Below, piece by piece: positions 52,545 to 61,939 of a stretch of DNA of 64,000 bases; within the stretch, counting starts at the first letter, position 1, and each line of letters starts with the position of its first letter. The notes beneath the pieces were generated by a model that searched no databases, was not told the DNA's origin, and saw only the letters and a program-made list of their open reading frames with translations. Source of the DNA: Nostoc sp. TCL26-01 (GTDB lineage Bacteria; Cyanobacteriota; Cyanobacteriia; Cyanobacteriales; Nostocaceae); NCBI RefSeq assembly GCF_013393945.1, contig NZ_CP040297.1, positions 2,992,804 through 3,056,803 of the forward strand, written 5' to 3'. The position numbers and the translations under genes are program-made.

Positions 52545-52634
52545 AAGTTCGGTTGCCAGATGTTTGGCAATTAAAGTACCAATTCCTTTAGATCCACCCG
52601 TCACAATTGCGGTTTTTCCGTCTAGTTTTTTCAT
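52545..52634 (-). pseudogene. N-terminal fragment of a short-chain dehydrogenase
   Basis: 30 codons MKKLDGKTAIVTGGSKGIGT with LIAKHLATEL, the TGxxxGIG cofactor motif of SDR enzymes, joined in frame to the secreted protein gene. The remainder of the enzyme is missing here. Confidence 0.8.
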
Positions 52635-53026
52635 GATGATTTCTGAGAATCGGGAACCGCGAATGTCACTGTTTCACTGGTGATTACTTTGTGTGTGGGA
52701 TCAGCTAGTTCGATCAACACCTTGTGCGTACCAGGTTCCAGTCCAACCAGGATAATCGTTTCCCCACTGGCATCGACAAAGTGCCACGGCGCGTCATCAA
52801 CAGTGATGTGGATATGACCAATGTGCGGCGATACTTCGAGGGCATCTTTGCCAAACACTGGCAACACACGCAAATTCTCCGTCCGGTACTGGATAAAGAC
52901 GCGACCCTGGGCTAGTGGTTCGGGAAGCGGTGGATCGACAATCAGCTTGGGTGGGGCTTCGTTGGCGATCGCAATCAACGGTGATGCCCCAATAATGTCC
53001 CTAGCGCTCGGTGTGTGGCTATTCAT
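52631..53026 (-). CDS. DUF6130-like protein
   Basis: A 131-aa protein: PPKLIVDPPLPEPLAQGRVF, HIGHIHITVDDAPWHFVDAS, ILVGLEPGTHKVLIELADPT. The His-rich HIHITVDD..W and GLxPGxHKVxxELAD pattern fits a small beta-sandwich family named DUF6130 from memory (related in style to DUF4399). The start at 53026 (MNSHTPSARDIIGAS) is preferred to 53089. No signal peptide from that start. Its stop overlaps the SDR fragment by 4 bp. Confidence 0.7.
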   Translation of the reverse strand: MNSHTPSARDIIGASPLIAIANEAPPKLIVDPPLPEPLAQGRVFIQYRTENLRVLPVFGKDALEVSPHIGHIHITVDDAPWHFVDASGETIILVGLEPGTHKVLIELADPTHKVITSETVTFAVPDSQKSS

Positions 53027-53200
53027 AACAAATAATACCATTTCACAAAAAATCTGATACAGATGCAAACCCTGAAAGCTTTGCTGCATCTAAGTTTGTT
53101 AATTACCTTAGCGGAGCATCGTTGCGAATTGGTATAACTCGGTAAGCAGCAAAGCGATGGAAGAGCGTCTTTTCCCTTCCCCAAAAACATTGCTTGCATC

Positions 53201-54196
53201 CTATTGCAGATATTTCTTCAATTGGGCAGCAGCTTGAACAAACAGAGAACGGGTTTCTGGCAACTCGGCTAAACCATTCAGTAGTCCGAAGTCATGAATC
53301 ATGCCGTTATACTGCACAGTTGTCACCTCAACCCCAGCTTCATCAAGCTTGCGTCCATAGGCTATGCCCTCGTCATGCAAGATATCGCTCTCTGCAACCA
53401 CAATTAACGCTGGAGGCAAGCCTTTGAGTTGCTCAACTGTCGCCTGTAGGGGAGAAGCATAAATGTCTTTGCGCTTTTGGGGGTCAGCGATGTACATATC
53501 ATACATCCACTTCATCGTTGGTACAGTCAGAAAACGCCGATCGCCAAATTCGTGATAAGAATTCGTTTCAAAATCCGCATCTACAATGGGCCACATCAGG
53601 ATTTGCAGCTTGATGTGTGGCCCTCCTTTTTCTTTCGCTTTCAAAGCAGTGACAGTTGTCATGTTACCGCCGACACTGTTGCCAACGACTGCCAGATTCT
53701 TGCCATCCACCCCAATCTCCTCGCCATGCTCGGCAACCCATTTGGTCGCAGCATAAATTTCATTGATTGCCTGTGGGTACTGAGCATCTGGCGTGCGAGT
53801 ATAGTTGACAAAGACACCTGCAAACCCTGAAAGTACAACCAGATCACGAACCATGCGCTTGTGTGTCGGGTAATCACCTAGCACCCAACCACCACCATGA
53901 ATAAAGATGAAAACAGGCAACGTGCCTTTGACTCCTTCAGGTCGTACAATATTGAGCGTAATTGAATAACCGTCAGCAGTAATCGTCTTTTGGGACTCTT
54001 CAATGCCTGAAAGGTCTACTGAAACGGAAGCCTGTGCATCTACAAGGACTTGACGTGCTTGGACTGGAGTGAGTTTCTCCAGCGCTACACCCCCTGAATT
54101 CAGCACTTGCAAAAATTCCTTCGTTCCTTTGGAAAGACGTGGATCATCCGCAACTTCGAGAATTTTTGCTGCTTGTGAGTTTGCTTGAGTAACCAT
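53201..54196 (-). CDS. Alpha/beta hydrolase, HSL/Aes-type esterase
   Basis: A 331-aa esterase of the hormone-sensitive-lipase family: oxyanion motif FIHGGGWVLGD, nucleophile VVGNSVGGNMT (Ser in GNSVGG), acid VAESDILHDEG, His in GMIHDFGLLN. The start at 54196 (MVTQANSQAAK) has a clean RBS (aaaggaga) 5 nt upstream; the ORF start at 54274 is not needed. Substrate unknown. Confidence 0.9.
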   Translation of the reverse strand: MVTQANSQAAKILEVADDPRLSKGTKEFLQVLNSGGVALEKLTPVQARQVLVDAQASVSVDLSGIEESQKTITADGYSITLNIVRPEGVKGTLPVFIFIHGGGWVLGDYPTHKRMVRDLVVLSGFAGVFVNYTRTPDAQYPQAINEIYAATKWVAEHGEEIGVDGKNLAVVGNSVGGNMTTVTALKAKEKGGPHIKLQILMWPIVDADFETNSYHEFGDRRFLTVPTMKWMYDMYIADPQKRKDIYASPLQATVEQLKGLPPALIVVAESDILHDEGIAYGRKLDEAGVEVTTVQYNGMIHDFGLLNGLAELPETRSLFVQAAAQLKKYLQ

Positions 54197-54443
54197 GAGA
54201 TTCTCCTTTAATGAATTGTAAACAATCTGTTGAGATGGCACTGTTACAGGTATTTTCAGGTAAATGAACCACATTTTTTAATCTCACGCAGAGACGCAGC
54301 GAAAAGTATCAGCGCCGGCTTCCAGCGTAGACGCTTTGCGGCTTGCCGCAGCTGTGCGATAAGTGGTCATACGTTTACTCTTTTGAATTCAAACCGTTTA
54401 ACAAAATCAGAAATAGTTGATCTTGTTTGATGGAAACTTCTTG

Positions 54444-55469
54444 TCACTCTTGAGGAAGAGGCCAGAGTTTAATGGTTTTGTCGGCACTGCTGCTGGCTAT
54501 CATGTTTCCATGCGGTCTGAAAACTACTGACCTCACGCCTCGCTCATGCCCGATCAAATTCTCCAAGAGTTTGCCTTCAGGCAACCCCCATAACTTGATA
54601 GTGCTATCATTGCTACCACTAGCTAATCTCTTACCATCGGCACTGAAAGCCACTGACCACACAACTCCTGAATGTCCAACTAGGGAGTGCAACAATTTAC
54701 CAGTGGGCATTTGCCAGAGTTTGACTGTCTCATCAGCACTGCCACTCGCTAAAGTCCGTCCATCAGGGCTAAAAGTCACTGAGCGCACGGCTTGTGAATG
54801 AGCATTCAAAGTTTCTAGAACAGCACCATCCGTGAGCCGCCAAATTTTGAGTGTACCGCCCTCATTGCCACTAGCTAAGGTCTGCCCATCCGGACTAAAA
54901 GCAACAGTTCTTACCCACTTTCCATCCGATAACTGATGAACTTGTACGCCAGTCTGCACGTTCCAGATGCGGATGGTTGTGTCAGCACTACCACTGGCTA
55001 ACCACTTGCCGTTGGGGCTGATGGCAACGGCTTCTACATCATCTGTATGACCATCTAGGGTACGAAGCAGTTGCCCTGTCTCTAAATTCCAAAGTTTAAT
55101 CCGGTTATCCCAACTGCCACTAGCGAGCAGCTTGCTATCTGGACTGATGGCAAGGCTTACCACTGCATCGCCGTGTCTTTCTAAAGTATAGAGTAAAGTG
55201 TTACTAGACAGATCCCAAATTTTAATTTTTTTATCGTAACTGCCACTGGCGAGGAAGCGTCCATCAGGGCTGATGGCGATCGCATAAACCCAAGTTGAAT
55301 TTCCTTGGACAGAACGTAAAGGTTGAGTGGTTGCAACAGATGTAGTAGCAACACTAGCGTTTCGGAAGCAAGACAATAGACTAGCACAACTGCTACTAGC
55401 AACCAAGATCGTTAGGGTGCTGATTGCCAATGCTGCTGAAGATTTCCAGGTAATTTGTTTCAATCTCAT
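54444..55469 (-). CDS. Seven-bladed WD40 protein with export signal
   Basis: A 341-aa protein from Met at 55469. N-terminal hydrophobic signal (SSAALAISTLTILVASSSCA) with a possible lipobox Cys, then seven WD40 repeats (IKIWDLS, IKLWNLE, IRIWNVQ, LKIWRLT, VKLWQMP, IKLWGLP, IKLWPLP), giving one full propeller. No other domain, so a scaffold in the periplasm or on the membrane. Partner unknown. Confidence 0.88.
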   Translation of the reverse strand: MRLKQITWKSSAALAISTLTILVASSSCASLLSCFRNASVATTSVATTQPLRSVQGNSTWVYAIAISPDGRFLASGSYDKKIKIWDLSSNTLLYTLERHGDAVVSLAISPDSKLLASGSWDNRIKLWNLETGQLLRTLDGHTDDVEAVAISPNGKWLASGSADTTIRIWNVQTGVQVHQLSDGKWVRTVAFSPDGQTLASGNEGGTLKIWRLTDGAVLETLNAHSQAVRSVTFSPDGRTLASGSADETVKLWQMPTGKLLHSLVGHSGVVWSVAFSADGKRLASGSNDSTIKLWGLPEGKLLENLIGHERGVRSVVFRPHGNMIASSSADKTIKLWPLPQE

Positions 55470-55546
55470 AACAGGACATTCCTTGTGCGAGTGGGAGAAT
55501 AATCTGACTTGCACTCACTGCGTAACGGTGTCGGAGACTAGCTGTA

Positions 55547-56113
55547 CTAGGAAGTAATTTTTTCTGGAATTTGAGATGAGAACACTTTTGGTTTCGCTTT
55601 TTGTTGTTTATTCCGAAATTCAATCCAGCGTCGCATCAGAAATAAAAGGGTTGTCACGACAATCCCTACTAGTCCAATCGGGGTTAAATAGCTCCAATGC
55701 TCTAACATTTTGTCCCAAACGTGCCAAGTGAGCAGGAACATAGCTAAGTAAGTCAGGGTATGTAATCGCTTCCAATTTTTTTTCAGTCTTTTGATACTCC
55801 AGTCATTAGAAGTAATTGCCAATAGGGTAAAAATTATGAAGGTAGATATACCTTGGATATAAATCCAATAGGTATTAATATCTAAAAAATCAACGTCTCT
55901 CTTTTTCACTAAGAGGAAAGCGTGAAACAAAGCCAAGCAGAAAGCGAGAATACCGATAAGTCGTCGATATTTTAACAACCATTTGGGAAGCTTCGCTTGT
56001 TTAGTTTGAGGAAAAATGATTCTGAGATTCGTGGGCATTAAGGTGAGAGTATAAGCTCCTAAAGCTAGAAATCCCAGGCTGTTTTCTAACGGTGCTGTAT
56101 CGATTACTGCCAT
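55547..56113 (-). CDS. Ferric-reductase-like haem membrane protein (MsrQ/YedZ type)
   Basis: A 188-aa integral membrane protein with five or six helices. Haem-ligand His are placed as in the family: LALFHAFLL, and RLHTLTYLAMFLLTWHV. Members pass electrons to periplasmic methionine-sulfoxide reductase or similar. No msrP gene is seen here, so the partner is unknown. The start could be 56119 or Met3 (56113). Confidence 0.75.
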   Translation of the reverse strand: MAVIDTAPLENSLGFLALGAYTLTLMPTNLRIIFPQTKQAKLPKWLLKYRRLIGILAFCLALFHAFLLVKKRDVDFLDINTYWIYIQGISTFIIFTLLAITSNDWSIKRLKKNWKRLHTLTYLAMFLLTWHVWDKMLEHWSYLTPIGLVGIVVTTLLFLMRRWIEFRNKQQKAKPKVFSSQIPEKITS

Positions 56114-56146
56114 GACCAATCCTCCTTAATTCATCATTTCCACCGA

Positions 56147-57016
56147 TCAAGTGAGAACGGATTGCAGTCGTGATGTGAGAAATTGATCGATATAATTTGC
56201 GATCGCATCCCCATCCTCTTCCAGGGCAAAATGTCCGGTATCGAGTAGATGAAAATCAACGTCTTTCAAGTCACGCTGGTAGGGATAAGCACCGTCAGCA
56301 GGAAAGATGTAGTCGTTCTTGCCCCAAACAATCAGGGTCGGAGGTTGATACTGGCGGAAATACTCCTGCCACTGGGGATATAATGGTGGATTCGTGCCAT
56401 AGCTATAAAACAGCGCCAGTTGAATCTCTTCGTTTCCGGGGCGATCAAGGAAATGTTGATCAATAGTCCAGGTATCAGGGCTAATTGCTTCTAAATTACG
56501 AACACCGTTGGTATATTGCCACTTAGTTGCTTCTAGAGTGAAAAGATATTTGAGTTTTTCCGCATTCTGTGGCGATCGCTCTTGCCAGTATGCCTTGATT
56601 GGTTCCCAGAATTCCCGCAGACCTTCCTCGTAAGCATTGCCATTTTGTACAATCAGAGACTGCACACGCTCTGGATATTTAGCGGCAATGCGATAGCCAA
56701 TCGGTGCGCCATAATCCATCACATAAAGGCTATACTTTTTGAGAGCGATCGCCGCAATGAATTTCTCCACAATCTCAGCCAAATTATCAAACGTGTAATC
56801 AAACTCATTTACTGTAGGCGCAGAACTGTTGCCGTAGCCAGGATAATCAGGTGCAACCAGATGGAATTTATCAGCAAGGGCAGGTATGAGATTACGGAAC
56901 ATATGAGAAGAAGTTGGGAAGCCGTGCAATAGCAGAATCGTTGGATGATCACGGGAACCAGCTTCACGGTAGAAAATATCTAAACCATCGATCGAAACGG
57001 TGCGATATGTAGTCAT
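56147..57016 (-). CDS. Alpha/beta hydrolase, haloalkane dehalogenase-like
   Basis: A 289-aa hydrolase with [13 protein letters not shown] (oxyanion region), nucleophile Asp in [12 protein letters not shown] rather than Ser, [11 protein letters not shown] (acid) and [10 protein letters not shown] (His). An Asp nucleophile is the hallmark of dehalogenases and epoxide hydrolases. Cytoplasmic. The substrate is not predictable from sequence. Confidence 0.88.
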   Translation of the reverse strand: MTTYRTVSIDGLDIFYREAGSRDHPTILLLHGFPTSSHMFRNLIPALADKFHLVAPDYPGYGNSSAPTVNEFDYTFDNLAEIVEKFIAAIALKKYSLYVMDYGAPIGYRIAAKYPERVQSLIVQNGNAYEEGLREFWEPIKAYWQERSPQNAEKLKYLFTLEATKWQYTNGVRNLEAISPDTWTIDQHFLDRPGNEEIQLALFYSYGTNPPLYPQWQEYFRQYQPPTLIVWGKNDYIFPADGAYPYQRDLKDVDFHLLDTGHFALEEDGDAIANYIDQFLTSRLQSVLT

Positions 57017-57071
57017 GGGATTACCTTATAAGTGATAAAAGTGACATGATGGCGTTTGACGACAGGTTGAT

Positions 57072-57722
57072 CTATCTCACATCCGAACGACGGATCTGTT
57101 CCTGAAAGTAGTCCCGCCAACCTTCGGGTAACGCTTGCAGTTGAGATGCACGATGCAGTAACTCTGGATTGTTTTGCTCACGAACATAAAGCTGAGTGAT
57201 ATCAGCAACCGTAATATTGTTGGTATCCCGGCTCACCAACTCTAAAGTGTCTCCGACTCCTACTTCGCCCTCTTGCAAAACCCGAAAATAAAATCCGGTG
57301 CGACGACTGGCGAGAAATCGTTTCACCATATCTGATCGCCCAAAGCGAATCCCTAGTTTGTAGCAGGGTAAGCGCGGTTGAGTCACCATGAGTTCCACAC
57401 TGCCGATTTGGAAGCGATCGCCAATGTTCAATTCTTCTTCTTTCAATCCTGTGACTGTAAAATTTTCGCCAAAAATGCCTGGTGTTAACTCTGTATCAGG
57501 TAACTCACTGCGCCAGTAATCGTAATGCTCGAATGGATAGACATACACGGCTTTGTCAACTCCACCATGAACAGTGAGATCCGCTTGCTTATCGCCGTCT
57601 AAATTGAGCGATCGCACTCTCACCCTTCCGCTAACTGGCTCTTTAAAAATTCCAGTACTAACTGTTTTTCCTTTCCAGATCACTTCACGCGGTAGTCCGA
57701 CGTTGACAGAGATGAGCTTCAT
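57072..57722 (-). CDS. MOSC domain protein, YiiM-like
   Basis: A 216-aa protein. MOSC core: KTVSTGIFKEPVSGRVRVRS, GDKQADLTVHGGVDKAVYVY, FGENFTVTGL, and the Cys in VTQPRLPCYKLGIRFG that binds molybdenum cofactor sulfur in this family. The C-terminal LVSRDTNNITVADITQLYV matches YiiM-type proteins that reduce N-hydroxylated compounds. The start at 57722 (MKLISVNVG) is favoured over 57749. Confidence 0.88.
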   Translation of the reverse strand: MKLISVNVGLPREVIWKGKTVSTGIFKEPVSGRVRVRSLNLDGDKQADLTVHGGVDKAVYVYPFEHYDYWRSELPDTELTPGIFGENFTVTGLKEEELNIGDRFQIGSVELMVTQPRLPCYKLGIRFGRSDMVKRFLASRRTGFYFRVLQEGEVGVGDTLELVSRDTNNITVADITQLYVREQNNPELLHRASQLQALPEGWRDYFQEQIRRSDVR

Positions 57723-57921
57723 CTTTAACTCCAAAGTTTTGGATTGCATTCAATTACAGCAGCAAACACGGGATATCAAAAAAATGAATAAGTTGTTTAG
57801 CGATCTCCAAAAAATAAATTATCCAATTTCTGAACTTCACTACGACTTTACCTCCCCCTGCTCCCTACTTCCTGCTCCCTTGCCTCCAAAGCGATAGGAT
57901 ATTTTTTTAGTTGGAAGTCCC

Positions 57922-58311
57922 TTATTGGAGTGCTTGATTGATTAAAGGTTTAATGATCGCGATGTTTTTGACCAACTCATGGGAGAGAGAGAACCTCTGT
58001 TTTAAGTAATCAGGATCGTTGTAACTCAGCCACACCTTGCCGTCAGCCGCTTCCCATGCCAGTACTTTCAGGGGTAAATCCAAAGCGATCGTCGGTTCTG
58101 CTACCATAAGCGGTGTTCCGGCTTCAGGGTTGCCAAATATCAATAACTGTGTTGGATGTAGGCTGAGTCCAACTTTTTTGGCTTCAGCTCGTTGATCGAT
58201 GCGGGCAAAAATGGTGATGCCTTTTGCCTGAAGGATAGCTTCTAAGCGATCGATGGTTTCGGTTACTGAATATGGGCTGGGCTGACTGATGATGCCGTTA
58301 TTTGCATTCAT
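57922..58311 (-). CDS. DUF302 domain protein
   Basis: A 129-aa protein with the DUF302 signature: SVTETIDRLEAILQAKGITI, FARIDQRAEAKKVG, LLIFGNPEAGTPLM, LPLKVLAWEAADGKVWLSYN. A small alpha/beta protein of unknown function, common in stress-related clusters. Soluble. Confidence 0.88.
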   Translation of the reverse strand: MNANNGIISQPSPYSVTETIDRLEAILQAKGITIFARIDQRAEAKKVGLSLHPTQLLIFGNPEAGTPLMVAEPTIALDLPLKVLAWEAADGKVWLSYNDPDYLKQRFSLSHELVKNIAIIKPLINQALQ

Positions 58312-58359
58312 AGCACCGAACTCCTCAACGGTTTTGGTGATGGATATTTTTAGGACACT

Positions 58360-58420
58360 TCAAATCTGTGCTATACCGCCATCGACAAATAACTCAATGC
58401 CGTTCACAAAGCTGCTGTCG
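58360..58420 (-). pseudogene. 3' scrap of a short-chain dehydrogenase gene
   Basis: Encodes SSFVNGIELFVDGGIAQI and stop at 58360, the usual SDR C-terminus. Nothing upstream continues it: it meets the methyltransferase stop region. The DNA 58353-58420 is a direct repeat of 59133-59200 with about 85 percent identity. Confidence 0.8.
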
Positions 58421-58422
58421 AA

Positions 58423-59100
58423 TTATGATCTTTGATATTCGATCCGCACTTGCTTAACATCAAATTCCTCAGACTCTTGGTATAATACCTTTTCTACTTG
58501 TTGTAATCCTAAACTTTCAAACCGTTCCAGTTCTGAGTCTGATAATGCCCAAGGTGGGCCACTTGGTTCTGCTTCTGTATCCCGAACATGGGTAATCAGC
58601 AAAAGTGTGCCACCGGGAGCTACAAAAGAGGCAACTGAAGAAATAGCTCCAGAGCGCACATTTAGCGGCAAAGCCTGAATGTTACGGCACTCAAACACAA
58701 AGTCGAAGGCTTGATGCCATTGTGCGGGAACTACGAATAAATCTGCAACTACATAGTTGACCAAAGAATCAGGAAATCGTTGCTGACACCAAGCGATCGC
58801 AGTAGGAGAAATATCAAAAGCAGTTACCTCAAATCCCAGATGAGCTAAAGCTTCGGCATCATCCCCTAAACCACAACCGATGATTAATGCCTTTTGACCC
58901 ATAACAAACTGTTGATGATTCGTCAACCATTCTAAAAGATAAGGATGTGGAGCTAACTTAGCCCAAGGAATTTGTGTTGTGTCGCCTTGAGCTTCGGCAT
59001 ACAAAACTTCAAACCAAGCTGATGGCTCTGCTTTTTGTAGCGCTTCGTTAGCTAACTGTTGGACATGAAGTTGTAAATTTTGAGGTTGTTGTTCAAACAT
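58423..59100 (-). CDS. SAM-dependent methyltransferase (thiopurine methyltransferase-like)
   Basis: A 225-aa class I methyltransferase: motif I ALIIGCGLGDDAEALAHLGF, motif II VTAFDISPTAIAWCQQRFPD, then YVVADLFVVPAQW and FDFVFECRNIQAL, a TPMT-family pattern. The C-terminal ALSDSELERFESLGL is typical. The start at 59100 (MFEQQPQNLQL) is chosen. The gene is bracketed by two copies of an SDR 3' end. Small-molecule substrate unknown. Confidence 0.85.
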   Translation of the reverse strand: MFEQQPQNLQLHVQQLANEALQKAEPSAWFEVLYAEAQGDTTQIPWAKLAPHPYLLEWLTNHQQFVMGQKALIIGCGLGDDAEALAHLGFEVTAFDISPTAIAWCQQRFPDSLVNYVVADLFVVPAQWHQAFDFVFECRNIQALPLNVRSGAISSVASFVAPGGTLLLITHVRDTEAEPSGPPWALSDSELERFESLGLQQVEKVLYQESEEFDVKQVRIEYQRS

Positions 59101-59139
59101 AAAACTGACACTGCTGTTTAGTGGCAAAGTTGAGACGCT

Positions 59140-59491
59140 TCAAATCTGCGCCATGCCCCCATCGACGAAGAGTTCGATGCCGTTGACAAAGCTGCTGTCA
59201 TCGGATGCAAGGAAGACGACAGCTTTAGCAATCTCGTCGGGTTTGCCGACTCGTCCCAGTGGGATAACGCTAGCTTGGCTGTCTATGAATTCTTGCAACT
59301 GCTGGTCATTCAGTCCCAAAAGATCGTAACCAGCAGTCGGAACCACACCAGGGCTAATGGCATTTACTCGGATCTTGCGCTCTTTAAGGTCGAGTATCCA
59401 ATTCCGAGCAAACGATGCCTTCGGCGAGCTACGCTAACGCACAGCAGCTTTGGTGGCGCTGTAAACACTGAAAGCTGGCGTACCTTCTATA
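59140..59491 (-). pseudogene. Short-chain dehydrogenase gene, 5'-truncated and interrupted by a repeat
   Basis: Minus strand: GTPAFSVYSATKAAVR (active-site YxxxK), a stop TAG inside an inserted dispersed repeat (about 59418-59445), then FARNWILDLKERKIRVNAIS, PGVVPTAGYDLLGLND and FVNGIELFVDGGMAQI. The frame is the same on both sides of the insertion. The cofactor-binding N-terminal half is missing. Confidence 0.82.
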
Positions 59492-59508
59492 GAAGTTCAT
59501 CACATTCT

Positions 59509-59940
59509 CTAAGGGATATCTCCAGGCGCACCCAGAATTTCGTCGCCAATTTCGTTAGCGATGCGATTGACCAATTCCAGGTCAGGTGCCTCATTCTCGT
59601 TTAGCGTCCCTGTTGCTTCAACAAAGTGAGCAAAGGCACTGGGCGAAGTAACGACTAACCCGCGAGCTGGTTGATCGCTGAGTGCAGCAACGACATGGGG
59701 AGCGCCCATCGGAATCAAGGCACTTTCACCCGTCTTTAGAACCACCTTGTTCTTACCAATCCAGACAGTGAATTCTCCTTCCAACACGTAGAGTTGTTCG
59801 GAATAGCGTGTATGGCGATGGGGTGGAGTCTGGGAACCAGGAGGGAAATAACCCTCAACCAGGTCGTATTTACTATCAGTCGTGGTGTGGTCGGCGACGA
59901 TGGTCAGGTAAGAACCCATAAGCCAGAATGATTTTGTCAT
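59509..59940 (-). CDS. Cupin domain protein
   Basis: A 143-aa single-cupin protein: motif 1 GSQTPPHRHTRYSEQLYVLEGEF (His-x-His..Glu) and motif 2 MGAPHVV (His), so a metal site is likely. The C-terminal helical extension AFAHFVEATGTLNENEAPDL is like quercetinase/pirin-type small cupins. The start at 59940 (MTKSFWLMGSYLTIV) with RBS gaagga-like (aaaggagtacttcc); the earlier 59985 start is unlikely. Confidence 0.87.
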   Translation of the reverse strand: MTKSFWLMGSYLTIVADHTTTDSKYDLVEGYFPPGSQTPPHRHTRYSEQLYVLEGEFTVWIGKNKVVLKTGESALIPMGAPHVVAALSDQPARGLVVTSPSAFAHFVEATGTLNENEAPDLELVNRIANEIGDEILGAPGDIP

Positions 59941-60022
59941 GGAAGTACTCCTTTTAAATGAATAAATTGTGTTACAAACACTCAAGCTTGCAGATCAGAT
60001 AAAGCAGGCTCTCATGGCGTTT

Positions 60023-61600
60023 CTAGATAGATAATTGAGCCAAATTTTGAACATTAAGCTGATTGGGAATGCTCTGCGAGGTAGACCCCGCTTTAATTAA
60101 ATCTGCTGCCTTCTCACCAATCATGATGGTCGGTGCGTTTGTATTTCCCGTGGTAATCGTGGGCATGATGGAGGCATCAACCACACGAAGACCTTGAATT
60201 CCATGTACTCGTAGTTGAGGATCGACAACCGCCATTGGGTCAATGCCCATTTTACAAGTGCCGACTGGATGCCATACAGTGCTGCAAGTGTCCCGAATGT
60301 AAGCTTCGAGTGCTGCATCACTCTGAACGTCGGAACCTGGTGCAATCTCCTCACCATGAAAATCATCAAAGGCATTGCTCTGAAACAATTGGCGGATTAA
60401 TTTAACTCCCTCAACCAGCTTTTGCACATCAGCTTGACTTTGTAGATAATTCATTTGAATGGTTGGTGGATCGTTGAGATTAGATGAACGCAAACCAACG
60501 CTGCCAATATTTTGCAGACGGGTAAGAGAGACTGCACCCGTAAATCCAAAATCAGCAGGGGTATAACCAGGTGACAAGAATTGAATTGGGCCGAAGAAGA
60601 ACTGCAAATCAGGTGCGGCCTCCACATTTCCCTGGCTATGGGAAAATAATCCGGCTTCGATTCCATTACTGGTAATAGCAGGGTGTACATCTTGAGTAGT
60701 TTCTTGAACGACACAAGTGAGGATGTGATCCTGAAGGTTTTGACCGACACCCGGCAAATCTGCAACGACAGAAATTCCCATCGCTTGCAGATATTCTGCA
60801 TCCCCAATACCAGAAAGCATTAGCAGTTTGGGCGAATCAAGCGCACCTGCACTTAAAATCACTTCCTGGTTAACTCTGACCTGGTGGAGCATACCTTCAT
60901 GCAGATATTCCACTCCCACACAGCGAGTGTCCTCAACTAGCAATCGCGTCACCAATGCCCCTGTCACTACAGTCAAATTGGGGCGATCGCAAATAGGTAG
61001 AAGAAAAGCAGCCGCAGCACTGTGCCGTTTACCATCCTTGACTGTCAATTGATAGAGTCCCACCCCTTGTTGCTGTACACCATTAAAATCAGGATTGTAG
61101 TTGTATCCCTTTGACACGCAGGCATCGACAAAGCGTTGGGAAACCACAGCAGGGGACATCAAATCGGTAACGCTCAACTCCCCATCAACTCCGTGAAATT
61201 CTGATGCGCCTCGCTGCTGTTGCTCCGATTTTTTAAAATAGGGCAAGACATCAAGGTATGACCAACCGGGATTTCCTAATTCCTGCCAGCGATCGTAATC
61301 GTGAGGATTGCCCCGGACATACATCATGAAATTAATCGAACTGCTACCCCCCAAAACTTTGCCACGGGAACAAAACATTTTGCGGTCATTCAAGTAGGGT
61401 TCCGGCTCTGAGAAATAGCCCCAGTCCACCTCAGAGCCTATTAGACTAAAGCATTGCGCTGGAATTTGAATTTCTGGTTTTGTAGCTGGGTTGCCCGCTT
61501 CGAGGAGTAAGACGGTTGTGTCGCAGTCTTCGGTTAGACGATTGGCAACTACACAACCTGCCGACCCTGCACCGATTACAATGTAATCATAATTAGTCAT
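60023..61600 (-). CDS. GMC-family FAD oxidoreductase (choline dehydrogenase-like)
   Basis: A 525-aa flavoprotein: FAD site DYIVIGAGSAGCVVANRLTE, GMC signature 1 GKVLGGSSSINFMMYVRGNP, signature 2 GALDSPKLLMLSGIG, catalytic region STVWHPVGTCKMG (His) and VVDASIMPTITTGNTNAPTI (Asn). Oxidises an alcohol; the substrate could be choline, a long-chain alcohol or a glucose-like compound. Full length and intact, in contrast to the GMC pseudogene at 27.8-28.4 kb. Confidence 0.92.
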   Translation of the reverse strand: MTNYDYIVIGAGSAGCVVANRLTEDCDTTVLLLEAGNPATKPEIQIPAQCFSLIGSEVDWGYFSEPEPYLNDRKMFCSRGKVLGGSSSINFMMYVRGNPHDYDRWQELGNPGWSYLDVLPYFKKSEQQQRGASEFHGVDGELSVTDLMSPAVVSQRFVDACVSKGYNYNPDFNGVQQQGVGLYQLTVKDGKRHSAAAAFLLPICDRPNLTVVTGALVTRLLVEDTRCVGVEYLHEGMLHQVRVNQEVILSAGALDSPKLLMLSGIGDAEYLQAMGISVVADLPGVGQNLQDHILTCVVQETTQDVHPAITSNGIEAGLFSHSQGNVEAAPDLQFFFGPIQFLSPGYTPADFGFTGAVSLTRLQNIGSVGLRSSNLNDPPTIQMNYLQSQADVQKLVEGVKLIRQLFQSNAFDDFHGEEIAPGSDVQSDAALEAYIRDTCSTVWHPVGTCKMGIDPMAVVDPQLRVHGIQGLRVVDASIMPTITTGNTNAPTIMIGEKAADLIKAGSTSQSIPNQLNVQNLAQLSI

Positions 61601-61702
61601 AAAGTTCTCTTCCTCTGTTATCTACATGGATAAATGGAGTCAAGAATGAACTGATTTAAAGAGCGATCGCTGAGTTATTCATTGCTTCTCTTAAAATTGG
61701 GA

Positions 61703-61939
61703 TTACTTCACCGCAGTACTTGCTGCTTCAATCTGCTTCAACAATGGAATGACGTGTTGCCATGATGTACCGTCAGCATAAGCCCCATGAACAAGAACGA
61801 TCGCTCCTTTAGAGTTGGACGCTTGAGGTAATTCCTTGGAAGTGGCTGATGTTGGATACATGGATATGCCAACGACAACACTTAATGCAAATAACCATAG
61901 CAACAATTTTTGAACTTTTTTCCATGTCAAAACTATCAT
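61703..61939 (-). pseudogene. Truncated exported alpha/beta hydrolase
   Basis: 78 codons from Met at 61939: signal peptide (LLLWLFALSVVVGISMYPTS) and the first strand and oxyanion motif SKGAIVLVHGAYADGTSWQH, then a short tail (PLLKQIEAASTAVK) and stop. The Ser nucleophile, acid and His parts of the enzyme are absent. The family would need about 200 more residues. Confidence 0.7.

Noticed and set aside
60121..60807. Two minus-strand ORFs within the GMC gene region
   Set aside because: Other-frame shadows of the intact 525-aa oxidoreductase.
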